Positions 16,753 to 27,318 of a DNA stretch of 64,000 nucleotides are shown piece by piece (position 1 is the first letter of the stretch; every line of letters begins with the position of its first letter). A program made the translations under genes and the position numbers. Source of the DNA: Faucicola osloensis_C. GTDB lineage: Bacteria > Pseudomonadota > Gammaproteobacteria > Pseudomonadales > Moraxellaceae. The stretch covers positions 1 through 64,000 of the forward strand of contig JABAHL010000007.1 in assembly GCA_019353055.1 (NCBI GenBank). The letters are read 5' to 3'. The notes below the pieces were generated by a model. That model made no database searches, was not told where the DNA came from, and worked only from the letters and a program-made list of their open reading frames with translations.

Positions 16753-18339
16753 CTATTTTACCTCCATATGAGCAAATGGCTCTTGAGAAGTAGGTACAAC
16801 TTGCTGGACATGATATGCCTCACTAATCCACTGCATACTGTGATCAGAGGTATCTAAGAATGATTGCGGATATAGACCTAACCATATTAAGCCAAACGCA
16901 AGCACCAACAAGATTGCCGCTTCACGCGCATTGATATCACGCATCGGTGACATTTTCTCAATCGTCGCTGTTGGCGTACCAAATAATGCTTTATAAATCA
17001 TAATTAATGCGTATAAACCTGCAACGACTAAGCTAAAGGTGGCAAACACCACTGCCACAGGATGCGAGGCAAAAGACCCTAACAGAATTAAGAACTCACC
17101 AATAAAGTTACCGGTACCTGGAATACCTAATAACGCGGCAGCAAAGAACATAAGTAACGGTGGGTAATAACGCATTTGACCCCACATACCACCCATTTGG
17201 CTCAAATCACGGGTATGTAGACGCTCATAAAGCTGACCGCTCATGATAAATAATGCCGCTGAACTAAGACCATGTGCCAACATTTGAATCATCAAGCCTT
17301 GGAAACTAATTAAGGTACCGGCATACAAAGCAAGTACCACAAAACCCATGTGTGAAATACTGGTATAAGCCAGTAATCGCTTGATATCTTGCTGCATAAA
17401 CGCAAGCCAAGCCCCATAAAAAATACCAATACCGCCCAAGGTAATCGCAATCGGTGCAAACTGGGCACTGGCTTCTGGGAATAATGGTAGCACAAACCGC
17501 AATAAACCATACGCCGCAGTTTTAATCAAAATACCCGCCAAATCCACCGAACCTGCAGTCGGTGCTTGTGCGTGCGCGTCGGGTAACCAGCCATGCAGTG
17601 GGAAAATTGGTAATTTAACCGCAAAGCCAATAAAGAACATCAGCATGATGGGGTATTGCCATTTACCAAGATCTGTACCTAGCAAGTCCATATAGTTAAA
17701 CGTTATTTGACCTGTGGTTGATGCATGAATCATCACCAAAATCAAAATACCAATCAACATAATCAAACCCGATGCTTGGGTATAAATAAAGAATTTGGTT
17801 GCGGCATATTCTTTGGTTTTACCACCAATCGCATTGTGTCCCCAGATTGCAATCAAGAAATAGATAGGAACTAACATCATCTCCCAAAAGAAGAAGAACA
17901 AGAACATATCGATTGCTAGGAAAACACCAATAACACCGCCCAAGCTCCAAAGTAGATTAAGATGGAAGAAGCCCACACGGCGAGTAATCTCACCCCATGA
18001 ACACGCCACCGCCATCATACCTAAGAAGGCTGTTAGGCTCACCATCAGCAGCGATAATCCATCAATGGCTAAATGGAAACTGACCCCCAATGAGGGCATC
18101 CAAGGTAATTGAAACTCTGCCAACCAAGTCGGTTTAGCAGTCACCTCAGCAATGGTTTGTGCTGAACCAATAAAGTTACCGTTTTGCCAAATAGCTACCG
18201 TAATCAAAAACGTTAATAGCATGCCAAGAAACGCAATCCAACGCGGAAAACGTTCATCAACTTTTTCAACCAACCAGCACAGAAAACCTGCAATGATTGG
18301 AATAAATATCAAGGCGGGTAATAAGAGATTATTTTGCAT
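16753..18339 (-). CDS. nuoM: NADH-quinone oxidoreductase subunit M
   Basis: 528 aa. I start it at the ATG at 18337-18339 (MQNNLLLPALIFIPIIAG), because GGGAAG lies at the right distance and overlaps the end of nuoL. A longer open frame upstream runs inside nuoL and has no membrane character. About 14 helices; conserved motifs FFFFWEMMLVPIYFLIA (essential Glu), FAVKLPIFPLHGWLPDAH and YTSISHMGFV. Proton-pumping antiporter-like subunit. Confidence 0.96.
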   Translation of the reverse strand: MQNNLLLPALIFIPIIAGFLCWLVEKVDERFPRWIAFLGMLLTFLITVAIWQNGNFIGSAQTIAEVTAKPTWLAEFQLPWMPSLGVSFHLAIDGLSLLMVSLTAFLGMMAVACSWGEITRRVGFFHLNLLWSLGGVIGVFLAIDMFLFFFFWEMMLVPIYFLIAIWGHNAIGGKTKEYAATKFFIYTQASGLIMLIGILILVMIHASTTGQITFNYMDLLGTDLGKWQYPIMLMFFIGFAVKLPIFPLHGWLPDAHAQAPTAGSVDLAGILIKTAAYGLLRFVLPLFPEASAQFAPIAITLGGIGIFYGAWLAFMQQDIKRLLAYTSISHMGFVVLALYAGTLISFQGLMIQMLAHGLSSAALFIMSGQLYERLHTRDLSQMGGMWGQMRYYPPLLMFFAAALLGIPGTGNFIGEFLILLGSFASHPVAVVFATFSLVVAGLYALIMIYKALFGTPTATIEKMSPMRDINAREAAILLVLAFGLIWLGLYPQSFLDTSDHSMQWISEAYHVQQVVPTSQEPFAHMEVK

Positions 18340-18344
18340 AACTG

Positions 18345-20246
18345 TTACTTCCCTATCATCATCATTACCAACACCAACAATACTGCCATGCCAAGACCGA
18401 AGCTTGCAGCATACCCACGAATCGAGCCTGATTGGAACCATGTCGCCACTCGGTTACCTGCCAGCGATAGGGCTGGTAAAATATTCCAAGTACGGTCAAT
18501 CGGGTCAATTTTAATCAACTTACCAATCAATAAGAATGGTTTAACAAACACAATGTCATACAAAGCATCAAAGCCTAAACCATGATAGCACCAGTAATTA
18601 AGCGCACGGCCCAAACCTGTTTGGTTAAACTTACTCACAATGCGACCTTTATCTAGGGCAAACAAGAAAGCACCAACAATCAAACCCGCCAACATTGCAG
18701 CCATCACAATCATTTCTGCCGTGTGCTTACCTGATTCTACCTCAGGATGAATCACGCTAAAACTTTGTGGCAATACGCCTGCTAATGGTGGATGAATCAT
18801 CGCCCCCACTGCAGTTGATAACACTAGCAATACCGCAAGCGGCAGCCAGTATGTCCAACCTTTAAGATCGTGAATCGGCGTTTTTTCTTCACCAAAGAAC
18901 ACAATCCAAATCATACGAAACGTATAAATCGAGGTTAAAAACGCACCCACCACTGCCATCCAAAATAAATTCATATGACCTGATGCAAAGGCTTCCCAAA
19001 TGATTTCATCTTTTGAGTAATAACCCACTGTAATCCAAGGAATCGCAGCAAGTGCCCCACCCCCGATCGCAAACACCGCAAATAGGAATTTATTTTTATA
19101 AAACAAGCCGCCCATTTTAAAGATGTTTTGCTCATGATGGTAAGCCAAGATAACAGCGCCTGACCCTAGGAATAATAAAGCTTTAAAGAACGCATGGGTC
19201 ATCAAGTGGAAAATCGCAACTTGCCAAGCGCCTACCCCTAATGCCAAGAACATATAGCCGATTTGACTCATGGTCGAATAAGCTAAGATACGTTTGATAT
19301 CGGTTTGTGCCAGCGCACAGAAACCCGCAACCAACAATGTTGTTGCCCCAACGATACCCACCCAACTTGCCAATACATCAGGGGTCAATAAGAACACAGG
19401 ATGTAAACGGGCAATTAAGTACACACCTGCGGTAACCATCGTTGCCGCATGAATCAAGGCTGAAACAGGCGTAGGACCTGCCATCGCATCAGCAAGCCAA
19501 GAATGTAGCGGAATTTGTGCAGATTTACCCATCGCACCAAGCACTAGCATCACAGCCGCAACTTTGATAGTAGGATAGCTATGACCAAAAATCGTCACCG
19601 TTGACCCTGCCGACGTTAGCATTTGCGATACATTGGCATTGATATCTGAGATATTTAACGTACCCAATTCACGGAACAACAAAAATAAGCCAAACGCTAA
19701 AAACACATCACCCACACGGGTTACGGTAAAGGCTTTCATCGCAGCACGGCCATTGGCGCGCTCGTGATAATAAAAACCAATCAATAAGTAAGAACAGATA
19801 CCAACGCCTTCCCAACCTAAGTACAACAGCACTAAATTGTCAGCAAGCACAAGTAACAACATACTTGCGACGAACAGGTTCATATAGCTAAAAAATCTTG
19901 CGTAGCCTGTTTCACCGCGCATATACCATGACGCGAAAATATGAATTAAAAAACCGACACCGGTAATCACGCCCATCATGGTCACGCCCAAACCATCCAG
20001 CATGAGACCAAATTTTGGGGCAAAACTACCGACTTGCATCCACGTCCACAATGGCTGATTAATGACAGCGCCTTGTGGGTGGTTCATTAAAAAATCACTG
20101 CCTGCCATCAAGGCACACAAAGCAGCCAAACCCATACTACCGACACCGACCACTGCGGCTGCGTTTTCGCTTAAGCGGTCACGCATGGTCGCTAGAATCA
20201 GAAAGCCAATCAGCGGCAGCATAAAGGTTAAAGGTAACATACTCAT
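18345..20246 (-). CDS. nuoL: NADH-quinone oxidoreductase subunit L
   Basis: 633 aa, the distal antiporter-like subunit of complex I. Typical motifs include LYLGWEGVGICSYLLIGFYY, GKSAQIPLHSWLADAMAGPTPVSALIHAATMV and YSTMSQIGYMFLA. The C-terminal lateral-helix region and last membrane helix are present (ends in a Met-rich hydrophobic tail). Seven bases separate it from nuoK. Confidence 0.97.
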   Translation of the reverse strand: MSMLPLTFMLPLIGFLILATMRDRLSENAAAVVGVGSMGLAALCALMAGSDFLMNHPQGAVINQPLWTWMQVGSFAPKFGLMLDGLGVTMMGVITGVGFLIHIFASWYMRGETGYARFFSYMNLFVASMLLLVLADNLVLLYLGWEGVGICSYLLIGFYYHERANGRAAMKAFTVTRVGDVFLAFGLFLLFRELGTLNISDINANVSQMLTSAGSTVTIFGHSYPTIKVAAVMLVLGAMGKSAQIPLHSWLADAMAGPTPVSALIHAATMVTAGVYLIARLHPVFLLTPDVLASWVGIVGATTLLVAGFCALAQTDIKRILAYSTMSQIGYMFLALGVGAWQVAIFHLMTHAFFKALLFLGSGAVILAYHHEQNIFKMGGLFYKNKFLFAVFAIGGGALAAIPWITVGYYSKDEIIWEAFASGHMNLFWMAVVGAFLTSIYTFRMIWIVFFGEEKTPIHDLKGWTYWLPLAVLLVLSTAVGAMIHPPLAGVLPQSFSVIHPEVESGKHTAEMIVMAAMLAGLIVGAFLFALDKGRIVSKFNQTGLGRALNYWCYHGLGFDALYDIVFVKPFLLIGKLIKIDPIDRTWNILPALSLAGNRVATWFQSGSIRGYAASFGLGMAVLLVLVMMMIGK

Positions 20247-20253
20247 TTTGATT

Positions 20254-20577
20254 TCACCCTTTCATCTCATTTGCCGTATCGACATCTAAATGACCACGCT
20301 TATGATAAAACTGTAAAAGAATAGCCAACCCAATTGCGACTTCAGCGGCTGCCAAAGTCAGCACCAAAATAAACATAATTTGTCCGTCAGGACTGACCCA
20401 GCGACTACCTGCCACTACAAATGCTAAGGCAGCAGCATTCATCATAATCTCAAGACTCATCAACATAAACAAAAAATTACGTCGTACCATCACACCACAA
20501 AAACCAATGGCAAACAAAATCGCTGACAAGATTAGACCGTGCTCTAATGGCACATGCTCTAATGGAAAGTGTCCCAT
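20254..20577 (-). CDS. nuoK: NADH-quinone oxidoreductase subunit K
   Basis: 107 aa with three membrane helices. The conserved Glu residues of the quinone-channel side are in SLEIMMNAAALAF and LAAAEVAIGLAI. ATG overlaps the nuoJ stop by one base (TAATG). Part of the membrane arm linking NuoH to the pumping subunits. Confidence 0.96.
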   Translation of the reverse strand: MGHFPLEHVPLEHGLILSAILFAIGFCGVMVRRNFLFMLMSLEIMMNAAALAFVVAGSRWVSPDGQIMFILVLTLAAAEVAIGLAILLQFYHKRGHLDVDTANEMKG

Positions 20578-21221
20578 TATGCCTTCTCCTCCTGAACTTC
20601 GCGTAACACAGCCGGTTGGCTGGGCTCTTTATCAATAAAATTCGTTAAGGCAGGTTGTACGGTATTATCAAGCTCACTGTTATGACTTTCGTTTTCATCA
20701 TCCAAGGCAGATTTTGCCAAATGATAAGCCGCCACCAAACCCGCTAGTAATAAAAACCCTGCAATTTCGACCAACAATAAATATTCGGTAAATAATTTAG
20801 CACCGATCATTTTTGCCGTGACTGGCTCCACCCCGATAAACGCTGGCATCATTCCTTCAAACCCATGTTTCATGCCAATCAAACTAAACAAGGTCAAACC
20901 CACAATAAATGCAAGTCCTGTAGGTACCGCCCAAGCCGAGGATGATAACCAGCTTTCTTCTTCTAAGGTGCTTTGGGTGCCTAAGTTTAGCATCATCACC
21001 ACAAAAACGAACAATACCATAATCGCACCCGCATAAACGATGATTTCAAGCGCACCGGCAAATGGCGCACCTAAGGCAAAGAAAATACCTGATAACGCCA
21101 GCAGCGTGACAATCATGTTTAATAACGCATGCACAGGATTGGTACGAGTAATCACGCGCAAACTAGCCAAAATAGCGACAATCGCTAATAAATAAAATCC
21201 TATCGTTGCTCCGGTTATCAT
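20577..21221 (-). CDS. nuoJ: NADH-quinone oxidoreductase subunit J
   Basis: 214 aa with five membrane helices; the conserved bulged helix 3 is YAGAIMVLFVFVVMMLN. The C-terminal 50 residues form a charged soluble tail (DDENESHNSELDN). ATGA overlap with nuoI at 21218-21221 and one-base overlap with nuoK. Confidence 0.95.
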   Translation of the reverse strand: MITGATIGFYLLAIVAILASLRVITRTNPVHALLNMIVTLLALSGIFFALGAPFAGALEIIVYAGAIMVLFVFVVMMLNLGTQSTLEEESWLSSSAWAVPTGLAFIVGLTLFSLIGMKHGFEGMMPAFIGVEPVTAKMIGAKLFTEYLLLVEIAGFLLLAGLVAAYHLAKSALDDENESHNSELDNTVQPALTNFIDKEPSQPAVLREVQEEKA

Positions 21222-21769
21222 GGCAATAAACTCCGTAAATCAATCGGTGCAGACTCATTTTGGTGTGCCCCTTTAGGTTTATCTTTGGTCGCCATCCCAG
21301 TCACACGGTAATAATTATAGTCAGGAAATTTACCCGGACCTGAAATTAACAAATGCTCTTTCTCATACACCAAGTTTTGACGGTTATATTCACCTAGCTC
21401 AAAATCTGGCGTCATCTGAATAGCCGTTGTCGGGCACGCTTCTTCACACATACCACAAAATATACAACGCGAAAAATTAATACGGAAAAACTCTGGATAC
21501 CAGCGTCCATCTTCACGTTCCGCTTTTTGCAGTGAAATACAACCCACCGGGCAAGCGACAGCACATAAATTACAGGCCACACAGCGCTCATCCCCATCCG
21601 GGTCACGTGTCAGTACAATACGCCCCCGAAAACGCGGCGGTACAGGAACAGGTTGTTCTGGGTATAAAATCGTATCACGTTTACGGGTCGCATGACTTGC
21701 GACCATGATTAGGGTGCGCAAAATTGAGCCAAAACCCGTAATCGTGTTTTTTACCATAGTCAAATACAT
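21218..21769 (-). CDS. nuoI: NADH-quinone oxidoreductase subunit I
   Basis: 183 aa peripheral subunit with two [4Fe-4S] clusters (N6a, N6b), ligated by CVACNLCAVACPVGC and CIFCGMCEEACPTTA. The N-terminal amphipathic helix region anchors it to the membrane arm. It passes electrons from NuoG towards NuoB. An earlier Met choice (residue 5) is possible. The start lies 15 bp after nuoH. Confidence 0.96.
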   Translation of the reverse strand: MYLTMVKNTITGFGSILRTLIMVASHATRKRDTILYPEQPVPVPPRFRGRIVLTRDPDGDERCVACNLCAVACPVGCISLQKAEREDGRWYPEFFRINFSRCIFCGMCEEACPTTAIQMTPDFELGEYNRQNLVYEKEHLLISGPGKFPDYNYYRVTGMATKDKPKGAHQNESAPIDLRSLLP

Positions 21770-21784
21770 ACGTTAATCTCCACC

Positions 21785-22840
21785 TTACCCTACACCATGG
21801 GTGCGCCATAATATGAAGGCTGCCGTCGCGAGTAAATTAATCAAGGTAATGGGTAGACAAATTTTCCAGCCAAAGTTCATTACTTGGTCATAACGTGGAC
21901 GCATCAACGCCCCACGCGCCAATACAAACATGGTCATGAAAAATAGCGTTTTTAACATAAACCAAATAATCGGCGGGATAAAACTCAGTCCATCAAATAA
22001 TGGCAACCAACCACCAAAGAATAAAATAGTAATCAGCGACGATACCAACACGATATTCACATATTCACCGACAAAGAACATACCAAATTTCATACCTGAG
22101 TATTCAACATGGTAACCTTCTGCCAATTCTTGCTCTGCTTCTGGCTGGTCAAATGGGAAACGGTGGGTGACTGCCACACCTGCGACCATAAAGGTTAAAA
22201 ACCCTAAAATTTGACCAAACACATTCCAGTGCCAAAAACCACCCGCTTGTGAGTATACGATATCGCGTAAGTTAAATGACCCTGCCAACGCCACCACACC
22301 CATTAGCGATAATCCGAGAAAGACTTCATAACTAATGGTTTGGGCAGCAGAACGTAGACCACCGAGCAAGGCATATTTATTGGCTGATGCCCAGCCACCA
22401 AACATCACGGCATAAACTGCCAACCCTGCCATCGCAAAAAAGAACAAAATACCGATACTCCAGTCTGCGCCACCGAGTGATGGCGTAACTGGTACAATGA
22501 TATAAGCGGCTAAAGCAGTAAACAATGAAATCGCAGGCGCCAAGACAAAGATAAATTTATCGGCAAATTTGGGTGTCCAGTCTTCTTTAAAGAAGATTTT
22601 GAGCATATCCGCGGCAACTTGTAGCGAACCTTGCCAACCCACACGGTTTGGACCATAACGGTCTTGCCATAGTGCCAACATGCGACGTTCATAAGGAATC
22701 ATCAACGCAGCAAAAATCACCACCGCCAAGAAAATAACAATTGATTGCACTGCCAAAAATACAATTGACCAAGCTTCAGGGGACATTACCCCAGCCAGCC
22801 ATGCAGGTAAATCGGGCATCTGTCTAACAGAATAATCCAT
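21785..22840 (-). CDS. nuoH: NADH-quinone oxidoreductase subunit H
   Basis: 351 aa with eight or nine membrane helices, forming the quinone chamber with NuoB/NuoCD. Conserved motifs: YERRMLALWQDRYGPNRVG, DWSIGILFFFAMAGLAVYAV, FDQPEAEQELAEGYHVEYSG (the acidic quinone-site loop) and ALMRPRYDQVMNFGWK. One-base overlap with nuoG. Confidence 0.97.
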   Translation of the reverse strand: MDYSVRQMPDLPAWLAGVMSPEAWSIVFLAVQSIVIFLAVVIFAALMIPYERRMLALWQDRYGPNRVGWQGSLQVAADMLKIFFKEDWTPKFADKFIFVLAPAISLFTALAAYIIVPVTPSLGGADWSIGILFFFAMAGLAVYAVMFGGWASANKYALLGGLRSAAQTISYEVFLGLSLMGVVALAGSFNLRDIVYSQAGGFWHWNVFGQILGFLTFMVAGVAVTHRFPFDQPEAEQELAEGYHVEYSGMKFGMFFVGEYVNIVLVSSLITILFFGGWLPLFDGLSFIPPIIWFMLKTLFFMTMFVLARGALMRPRYDQVMNFGWKICLPITLINLLATAAFILWRTHGVG

Positions 22841-25836
22841 TATACCCCCTCCCCTGGAGTTACTTGAGCTGTCACGCCACCATTATTAGCTGCTGGTGGT
22901 ACGACAGTGTTGGTAGTTGCTGATTTTACGATACTGATGTCCGTATAGGGCTGCGCTAGCAGGGCTTCTAATTCACCCGCCTGACCCACAGGATAGCCCA
23001 CACAGCTTTCGGCTAAGTAATCGACAAGCTGCACAGGTAATGTGGTCGCTACACCCTTCACTGTGACCGTTAACATATCACCTGATTGCAGCTTCCATTT
23101 ATCCGCATCATCCGTTGATACACTAAAAGCAGCTGGCAGCAATTGTGAGGCAATCACTTCACTACGGGCAGTTAATTCATCACTAGCAAAAATATTATAC
23201 ACCGGCACTAGCTGGGTGGAACCTTGTTGTCTAGCTGCCGCAGGCGCAACATACTCACGTTTTGGCAATGCGGTTAACGCATCAAAAATACGCACCCCTG
23301 GATCGCCATGTTTGAGATGACCACCCACTTTATCTTGGTATTTATTCCAAGCTTGCGGTGAGTTCCAACCTGCTGACCAAGCAAATGGAATCATTGATGA
23401 ATCCGTTTGAGTACCCACATAACCTTCTTGTGAGAAGGTTAGGCCCGTATCGATATCTTTTGGCTGCTCTGGCTCATGCACAGAAATCGGTGCACGCATC
23501 GCCGTACGACCTGAATAACGGCGTGGCTCACGCGCGACTTTTAGACCGGTAATACGGTAATCGGCTGATGGTGCTGCTTGTCTGATTGCCGCTAGTTGTG
23601 GATTGGTTTCTGCGACCGCAGTAATCACATCATCAAGCTGCGTCCAGTCAATCGCACGGCCATTGAACTCAGACTCTACCGCATGCAACCAACGCCAGCT
23701 TTCTTTTACCATGCTTTGCGGGCGATAGTAAACAGGCTCATAAACTTGGAAGAAACGCTGTGCTCGACCTTCTGCTGAGATTAGTGTACCGTCCGCTTCT
23801 GCAAAGGTTGCTACAGGTACCATCACATCAGCCTGGTTATGCCATTGGTAAGCTTCATGATCAAGTACAATCAGTGATTTGTTGGCTAACAGTTGGTTCA
23901 TTTGCTCAGCGGTTAGGCGGCGGCTGATGTCATTTTCCATGACAATCACCACATCGGCATCATCATCTAATTCATCAATCGCTTTACCACCAAGCAAGTT
24001 GACGCCTATGCTATTGGCAGCAGGTACTGACAAGTACAAACCGGCTTTTTGTTGATAGCCTTTGGTTGGGTTCATACGGCTTGGGCGTTTAACTTGCTTG
24101 GCTTGTTCAGCAAATGCCGCTTCATCCATCTCTTGTTTGAGTTTGGCTTGTTCTGCATCGATTTTGGCAATTTCTGCATCCACTTGGATGTTGTGGGTAT
24201 CAACCACGCCTTTTTCATAGATGACCACTTCACCGCGTTTTTGCTCAGCGATATTGGCAATTTGTGCCGCCGCTTCTATGATAGCGGTGTGGTACAATGA
24301 CGAGCCTGAGATGATAAGGGGTTTGGTTGCTTTAAGCAGCGTCTGCGCGATATGTTTAGCAAATGCTTGCATATCAGCATTATCGTCTTCATCGATGACC
24401 AAATCTTTTGGTAATTGTGAGGTAGCCAACGTTTTCATGTGCTCAGCAATACTAAAGCCTAACTCAGCGATATCGCTTGGGGTGGCGACGCAGCTTACTT
24501 CAGCAATATCATCAAGACGCGTATCTTTGACATCCACAATAAAGATTGGGCTGTAGTCTTTTTGACCGATACGAGCCACAGGCTCTGCCAAGAAATCTGG
24601 CGTTTTTAGCGCATCTGCCATTTGTTTGGCGCGATTTTTTGCCGCTTGGCGTACTGCCAGTGCAATACGTGGACTGGTTTGGGTAATATCTTCACCCAAA
24701 ATCAATACCGCATCATAATCCTCAATCTCACGCATACTTGGATTATGAATATTTTCTGTGGTCAACACATCGATACATTTTTGTACCACGGTTCTTTCTT
24801 GTTTGGTAATACCAATGCTAAAGTTTTCGGCACCGACTAAGCGTTTTAGGGCATAGTTTGATTCAAGGCTGGCAACAGGTGAACCAATACCGACGGCTTT
24901 TTTGCCTTGCAACCGGTTTTTGATGGCATCGATCGTATGGTCAATGCTTAGATTGGTTTGTTTACCATTGATACGCTCTACCGCTAAGATCGGACGGTCA
25001 GCACGATTGACATAACCATAGCCGAAACGACCACGGTCACATAAGAAGTAAGCGTTGACTTCACCATTAAAACGGTTTTCGATACGGCGCAATTCACCAT
25101 AGCGCTCACCCGCTGAGATATTACAACCGGCCGAACAGCCATGACAAATGCTTGGGGCATATTGCATGTCCCATTTACGATTGTAGCGCTCTGAGTGAGT
25201 TTTGTCGGTGAATACCCCAGTTGGACAAACTTCGGTAAGGTTGCCTGAAAATTCACTTTCAAACTGACCGTCTTTATCACGACCAAAGTACACACGGCTT
25301 GCTGATGCGTAAACGCCCAAATCTTCACCACCTGCGTAGTCTTTGTAATAACGCACGCAGCGATAACACGCGATACAGCGGTTCATCTCATGATTGATAA
25401 ATGGACCCAAGTCTTGGTTTTGGTGGGTACGTTTAGTAAAGCGATATTTACGATAATTGTGACCTGACATGTAGGTCATATCTTGCAAGTGACAATGACC
25501 GCCCTCTTCACAGGTTGGGCAGTCATGGGGGTGGTTAGTCATTAAGAACTCAACCAAGCTTTTACGGAAGTTTTTCACTTCTGCATCAGTCACTGAGATC
25601 CACATGTCTGGGGTCGGGTTGACCATACAGGACATGACCAAACGACCACGACCCGCTTCATAATCTTCTTTGTTATTATATTGCTTGACGGCACATTGGC
25701 GGCAAGAACCCACCGAGCCCAATGCAGGGTGATAACAAAAATAAGGGATATCGATGCCAAGCGATAAACAAGCTTGTAGCAAGTTATCGGCACCATCAAC
25801 TTCGACGTCTTGACCGTCTATATGAATAATTGCCAT
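22840..25836 (-). CDS. nuoG: NADH-quinone oxidoreductase subunit G
   Basis: 998 aa, the large Fe-S subunit. The N-terminal part binds a [2Fe-2S] cluster (CYHPALGSVGSCRQCAV), a His/Cys-ligated [4Fe-4S] (HDCPTCEEGGHCH) and N4 (CIACYRCVRYYKDYAG ... EVCPTGVF). The extra N7 cluster motif CHGCSAGCNI follows. The rest is a molybdopterin-oxidoreductase-like fold without cofactor, plus a C-terminal domain at about 830-960. A charged helical insertion at about residues 545-600 (Ala/Glu/Lys/Gln-rich) adds to the length. Nine bases separate it from nuoF. Confidence 0.97.
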   Translation of the reverse strand: MAIIHIDGQDVEVDGADNLLQACLSLGIDIPYFCYHPALGSVGSCRQCAVKQYNNKEDYEAGRGRLVMSCMVNPTPDMWISVTDAEVKNFRKSLVEFLMTNHPHDCPTCEEGGHCHLQDMTYMSGHNYRKYRFTKRTHQNQDLGPFINHEMNRCIACYRCVRYYKDYAGGEDLGVYASASRVYFGRDKDGQFESEFSGNLTEVCPTGVFTDKTHSERYNRKWDMQYAPSICHGCSAGCNISAGERYGELRRIENRFNGEVNAYFLCDRGRFGYGYVNRADRPILAVERINGKQTNLSIDHTIDAIKNRLQGKKAVGIGSPVASLESNYALKRLVGAENFSIGITKQERTVVQKCIDVLTTENIHNPSMREIEDYDAVLILGEDITQTSPRIALAVRQAAKNRAKQMADALKTPDFLAEPVARIGQKDYSPIFIVDVKDTRLDDIAEVSCVATPSDIAELGFSIAEHMKTLATSQLPKDLVIDEDDNADMQAFAKHIAQTLLKATKPLIISGSSLYHTAIIEAAAQIANIAEQKRGEVVIYEKGVVDTHNIQVDAEIAKIDAEQAKLKQEMDEAAFAEQAKQVKRPSRMNPTKGYQQKAGLYLSVPAANSIGVNLLGGKAIDELDDDADVVIVMENDISRRLTAEQMNQLLANKSLIVLDHEAYQWHNQADVMVPVATFAEADGTLISAEGRAQRFFQVYEPVYYRPQSMVKESWRWLHAVESEFNGRAIDWTQLDDVITAVAETNPQLAAIRQAAPSADYRITGLKVAREPRRYSGRTAMRAPISVHEPEQPKDIDTGLTFSQEGYVGTQTDSSMIPFAWSAGWNSPQAWNKYQDKVGGHLKHGDPGVRIFDALTALPKREYVAPAAARQQGSTQLVPVYNIFASDELTARSEVIASQLLPAAFSVSTDDADKWKLQSGDMLTVTVKGVATTLPVQLVDYLAESCVGYPVGQAGELEALLAQPYTDISIVKSATTNTVVPPAANNGGVTAQVTPGEGV

Positions 25837-25845
25837 GTTAATTCC

Positions 25846-27318
25846 TTACACTGATTGTCCATTGGTGGCCTTAACCGGTTGATACACTTCAACTTTTCCG
25901 CTGTTTGCAGATGAAGGCACCCCCGTTGGGGACAATTGTTCTTCAGGCACCACATTGTTACCAATTTTGGCTTCAAATTCTGGTAAAAAGTATTTTAACG
26001 CACTTTGTAATGGCTCAACCGCACCCGGTGCGTGGGCGCAGAAGGTTTTACCTAACCACAAATCTTTGGTCAATTGGCGCAGCACGTCAATATCGACAGG
26101 TTGACCATTGCCTGTATCGATGGCATGCAAGGTTTTGACCCCCCATGGCAAACCATCACGGCAAGGCGTACACCAACCGCAGGATTCACGGGCAAAGAAT
26201 TTTTGCAAATTGAGCGACAGTGACACCATATCTTGCGATTCATCTACCACCATAATCAAACAGGTACCTAAACGGCTACCCGCTTTCATGATGGGTTCAA
26301 AGTCCATTGGCAGGTCTAAATGCTCGTCACTGGCGGTTAAGAAGTCAGTTGACGCACCGCCTGGTAACCAAGCTTTTAGTTTACGACCGTCTTTCATACC
26401 TTTGGCATAATCAAAAATAATTTCGCGAGCGGTAGTACCAAATGGCAGTTCCCATAGCCCTGGGTCATTGACTAGACCTGAACAACCCATGATTTTAGTG
26501 CCGGGGTTTTCTGATTTGCCTTGTGCCAAGCCTTTATACCATTCTACGCCATGCAGCATGATGCCCGGCATGTTGTTTAAAGACTCTACGTTATTGACCA
26601 CAGTGGGACGACCCCATGCCCCTGATACTTGCGGGAAGGGTGGTTTGGTACGTGGATTGGCACGGCGACCTTCAAGCGAGTTGATGAGCGCAGTTTCTTC
26701 GCCACAGATATAACGACCTGCACCGGTATGCACATGTAAATCAAAGCTATAGCCTGAACCTAGGATATTATCACCTAAATACCCTTTGGCACGGCATTCA
26801 TCCAATGCATTATTTAAGCGTTTCGCGGCTTCAATATACTCACCACGGATAAAAATATACCCTGCGGTTGCACCAATGGCATAACCTGAGATAATCATCC
26901 CTTCAATCAGCTGAAATGGTAGGCGCTCCATCAATAGACGGTCTTTAAACGTGCCTGGCTCCATCTCATCTGCGTTACAAATCAAGTAACGGGGTCCGCC
27001 ATCGGGTGGCGTCATGAAGGTCCATTTAAGACCTGCATTAAAGCCTGCACCACCACGTCCACGCACGTTGGCATCTTTAATCATGTTGCCCACTTCTTTG
27101 GCAGATTTAGCCAAGGCATTTTTTAGACCTTCAAACCCTTTTAGGCTTTCATAGGTTGCCAAATCTAGCACTGAGTCATAATGCGCCAAACGCCAAGTCA
27201 GGGGCTTGGTCTCACTGGTGGCTGTCGCTTTGTCACCATAAATAGGAATGCTTTGCTCGCCCAATTGACTGGGTGATTTGCCAATTTTTCGATTATTAAT
27301 TTGACGGGTTATATTCAT
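25846..27318 (-). CDS. nuoF: NADH-quinone oxidoreductase subunit F
   Basis: 490 aa NADH- and FMN-binding subunit where electrons enter. Motifs: RGRGGAGFNAGLKWTFM (FMN/NADH site), GAGRYICGEETALINSLEGR, and the N3 [4Fe-4S] ligands ESCGWCTPCRDG with a further Cys in GKTFCAHAPG. The N-terminal 35 residues are an unusual basic/Ser-Thr extension. ATGA overlap with nuoE. Confidence 0.97.
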   Translation of the reverse strand: MNITRQINNRKIGKSPSQLGEQSIPIYGDKATATSETKPLTWRLAHYDSVLDLATYESLKGFEGLKNALAKSAKEVGNMIKDANVRGRGGAGFNAGLKWTFMTPPDGGPRYLICNADEMEPGTFKDRLLMERLPFQLIEGMIISGYAIGATAGYIFIRGEYIEAAKRLNNALDECRAKGYLGDNILGSGYSFDLHVHTGAGRYICGEETALINSLEGRRANPRTKPPFPQVSGAWGRPTVVNNVESLNNMPGIMLHGVEWYKGLAQGKSENPGTKIMGCSGLVNDPGLWELPFGTTAREIIFDYAKGMKDGRKLKAWLPGGASTDFLTASDEHLDLPMDFEPIMKAGSRLGTCLIMVVDESQDMVSLSLNLQKFFARESCGWCTPCRDGLPWGVKTLHAIDTGNGQPVDIDVLRQLTKDLWLGKTFCAHAPGAVEPLQSALKYFLPEFEAKIGNNVVPEEQLSPTGVPSSANSGKVEVYQPVKATNGQSV

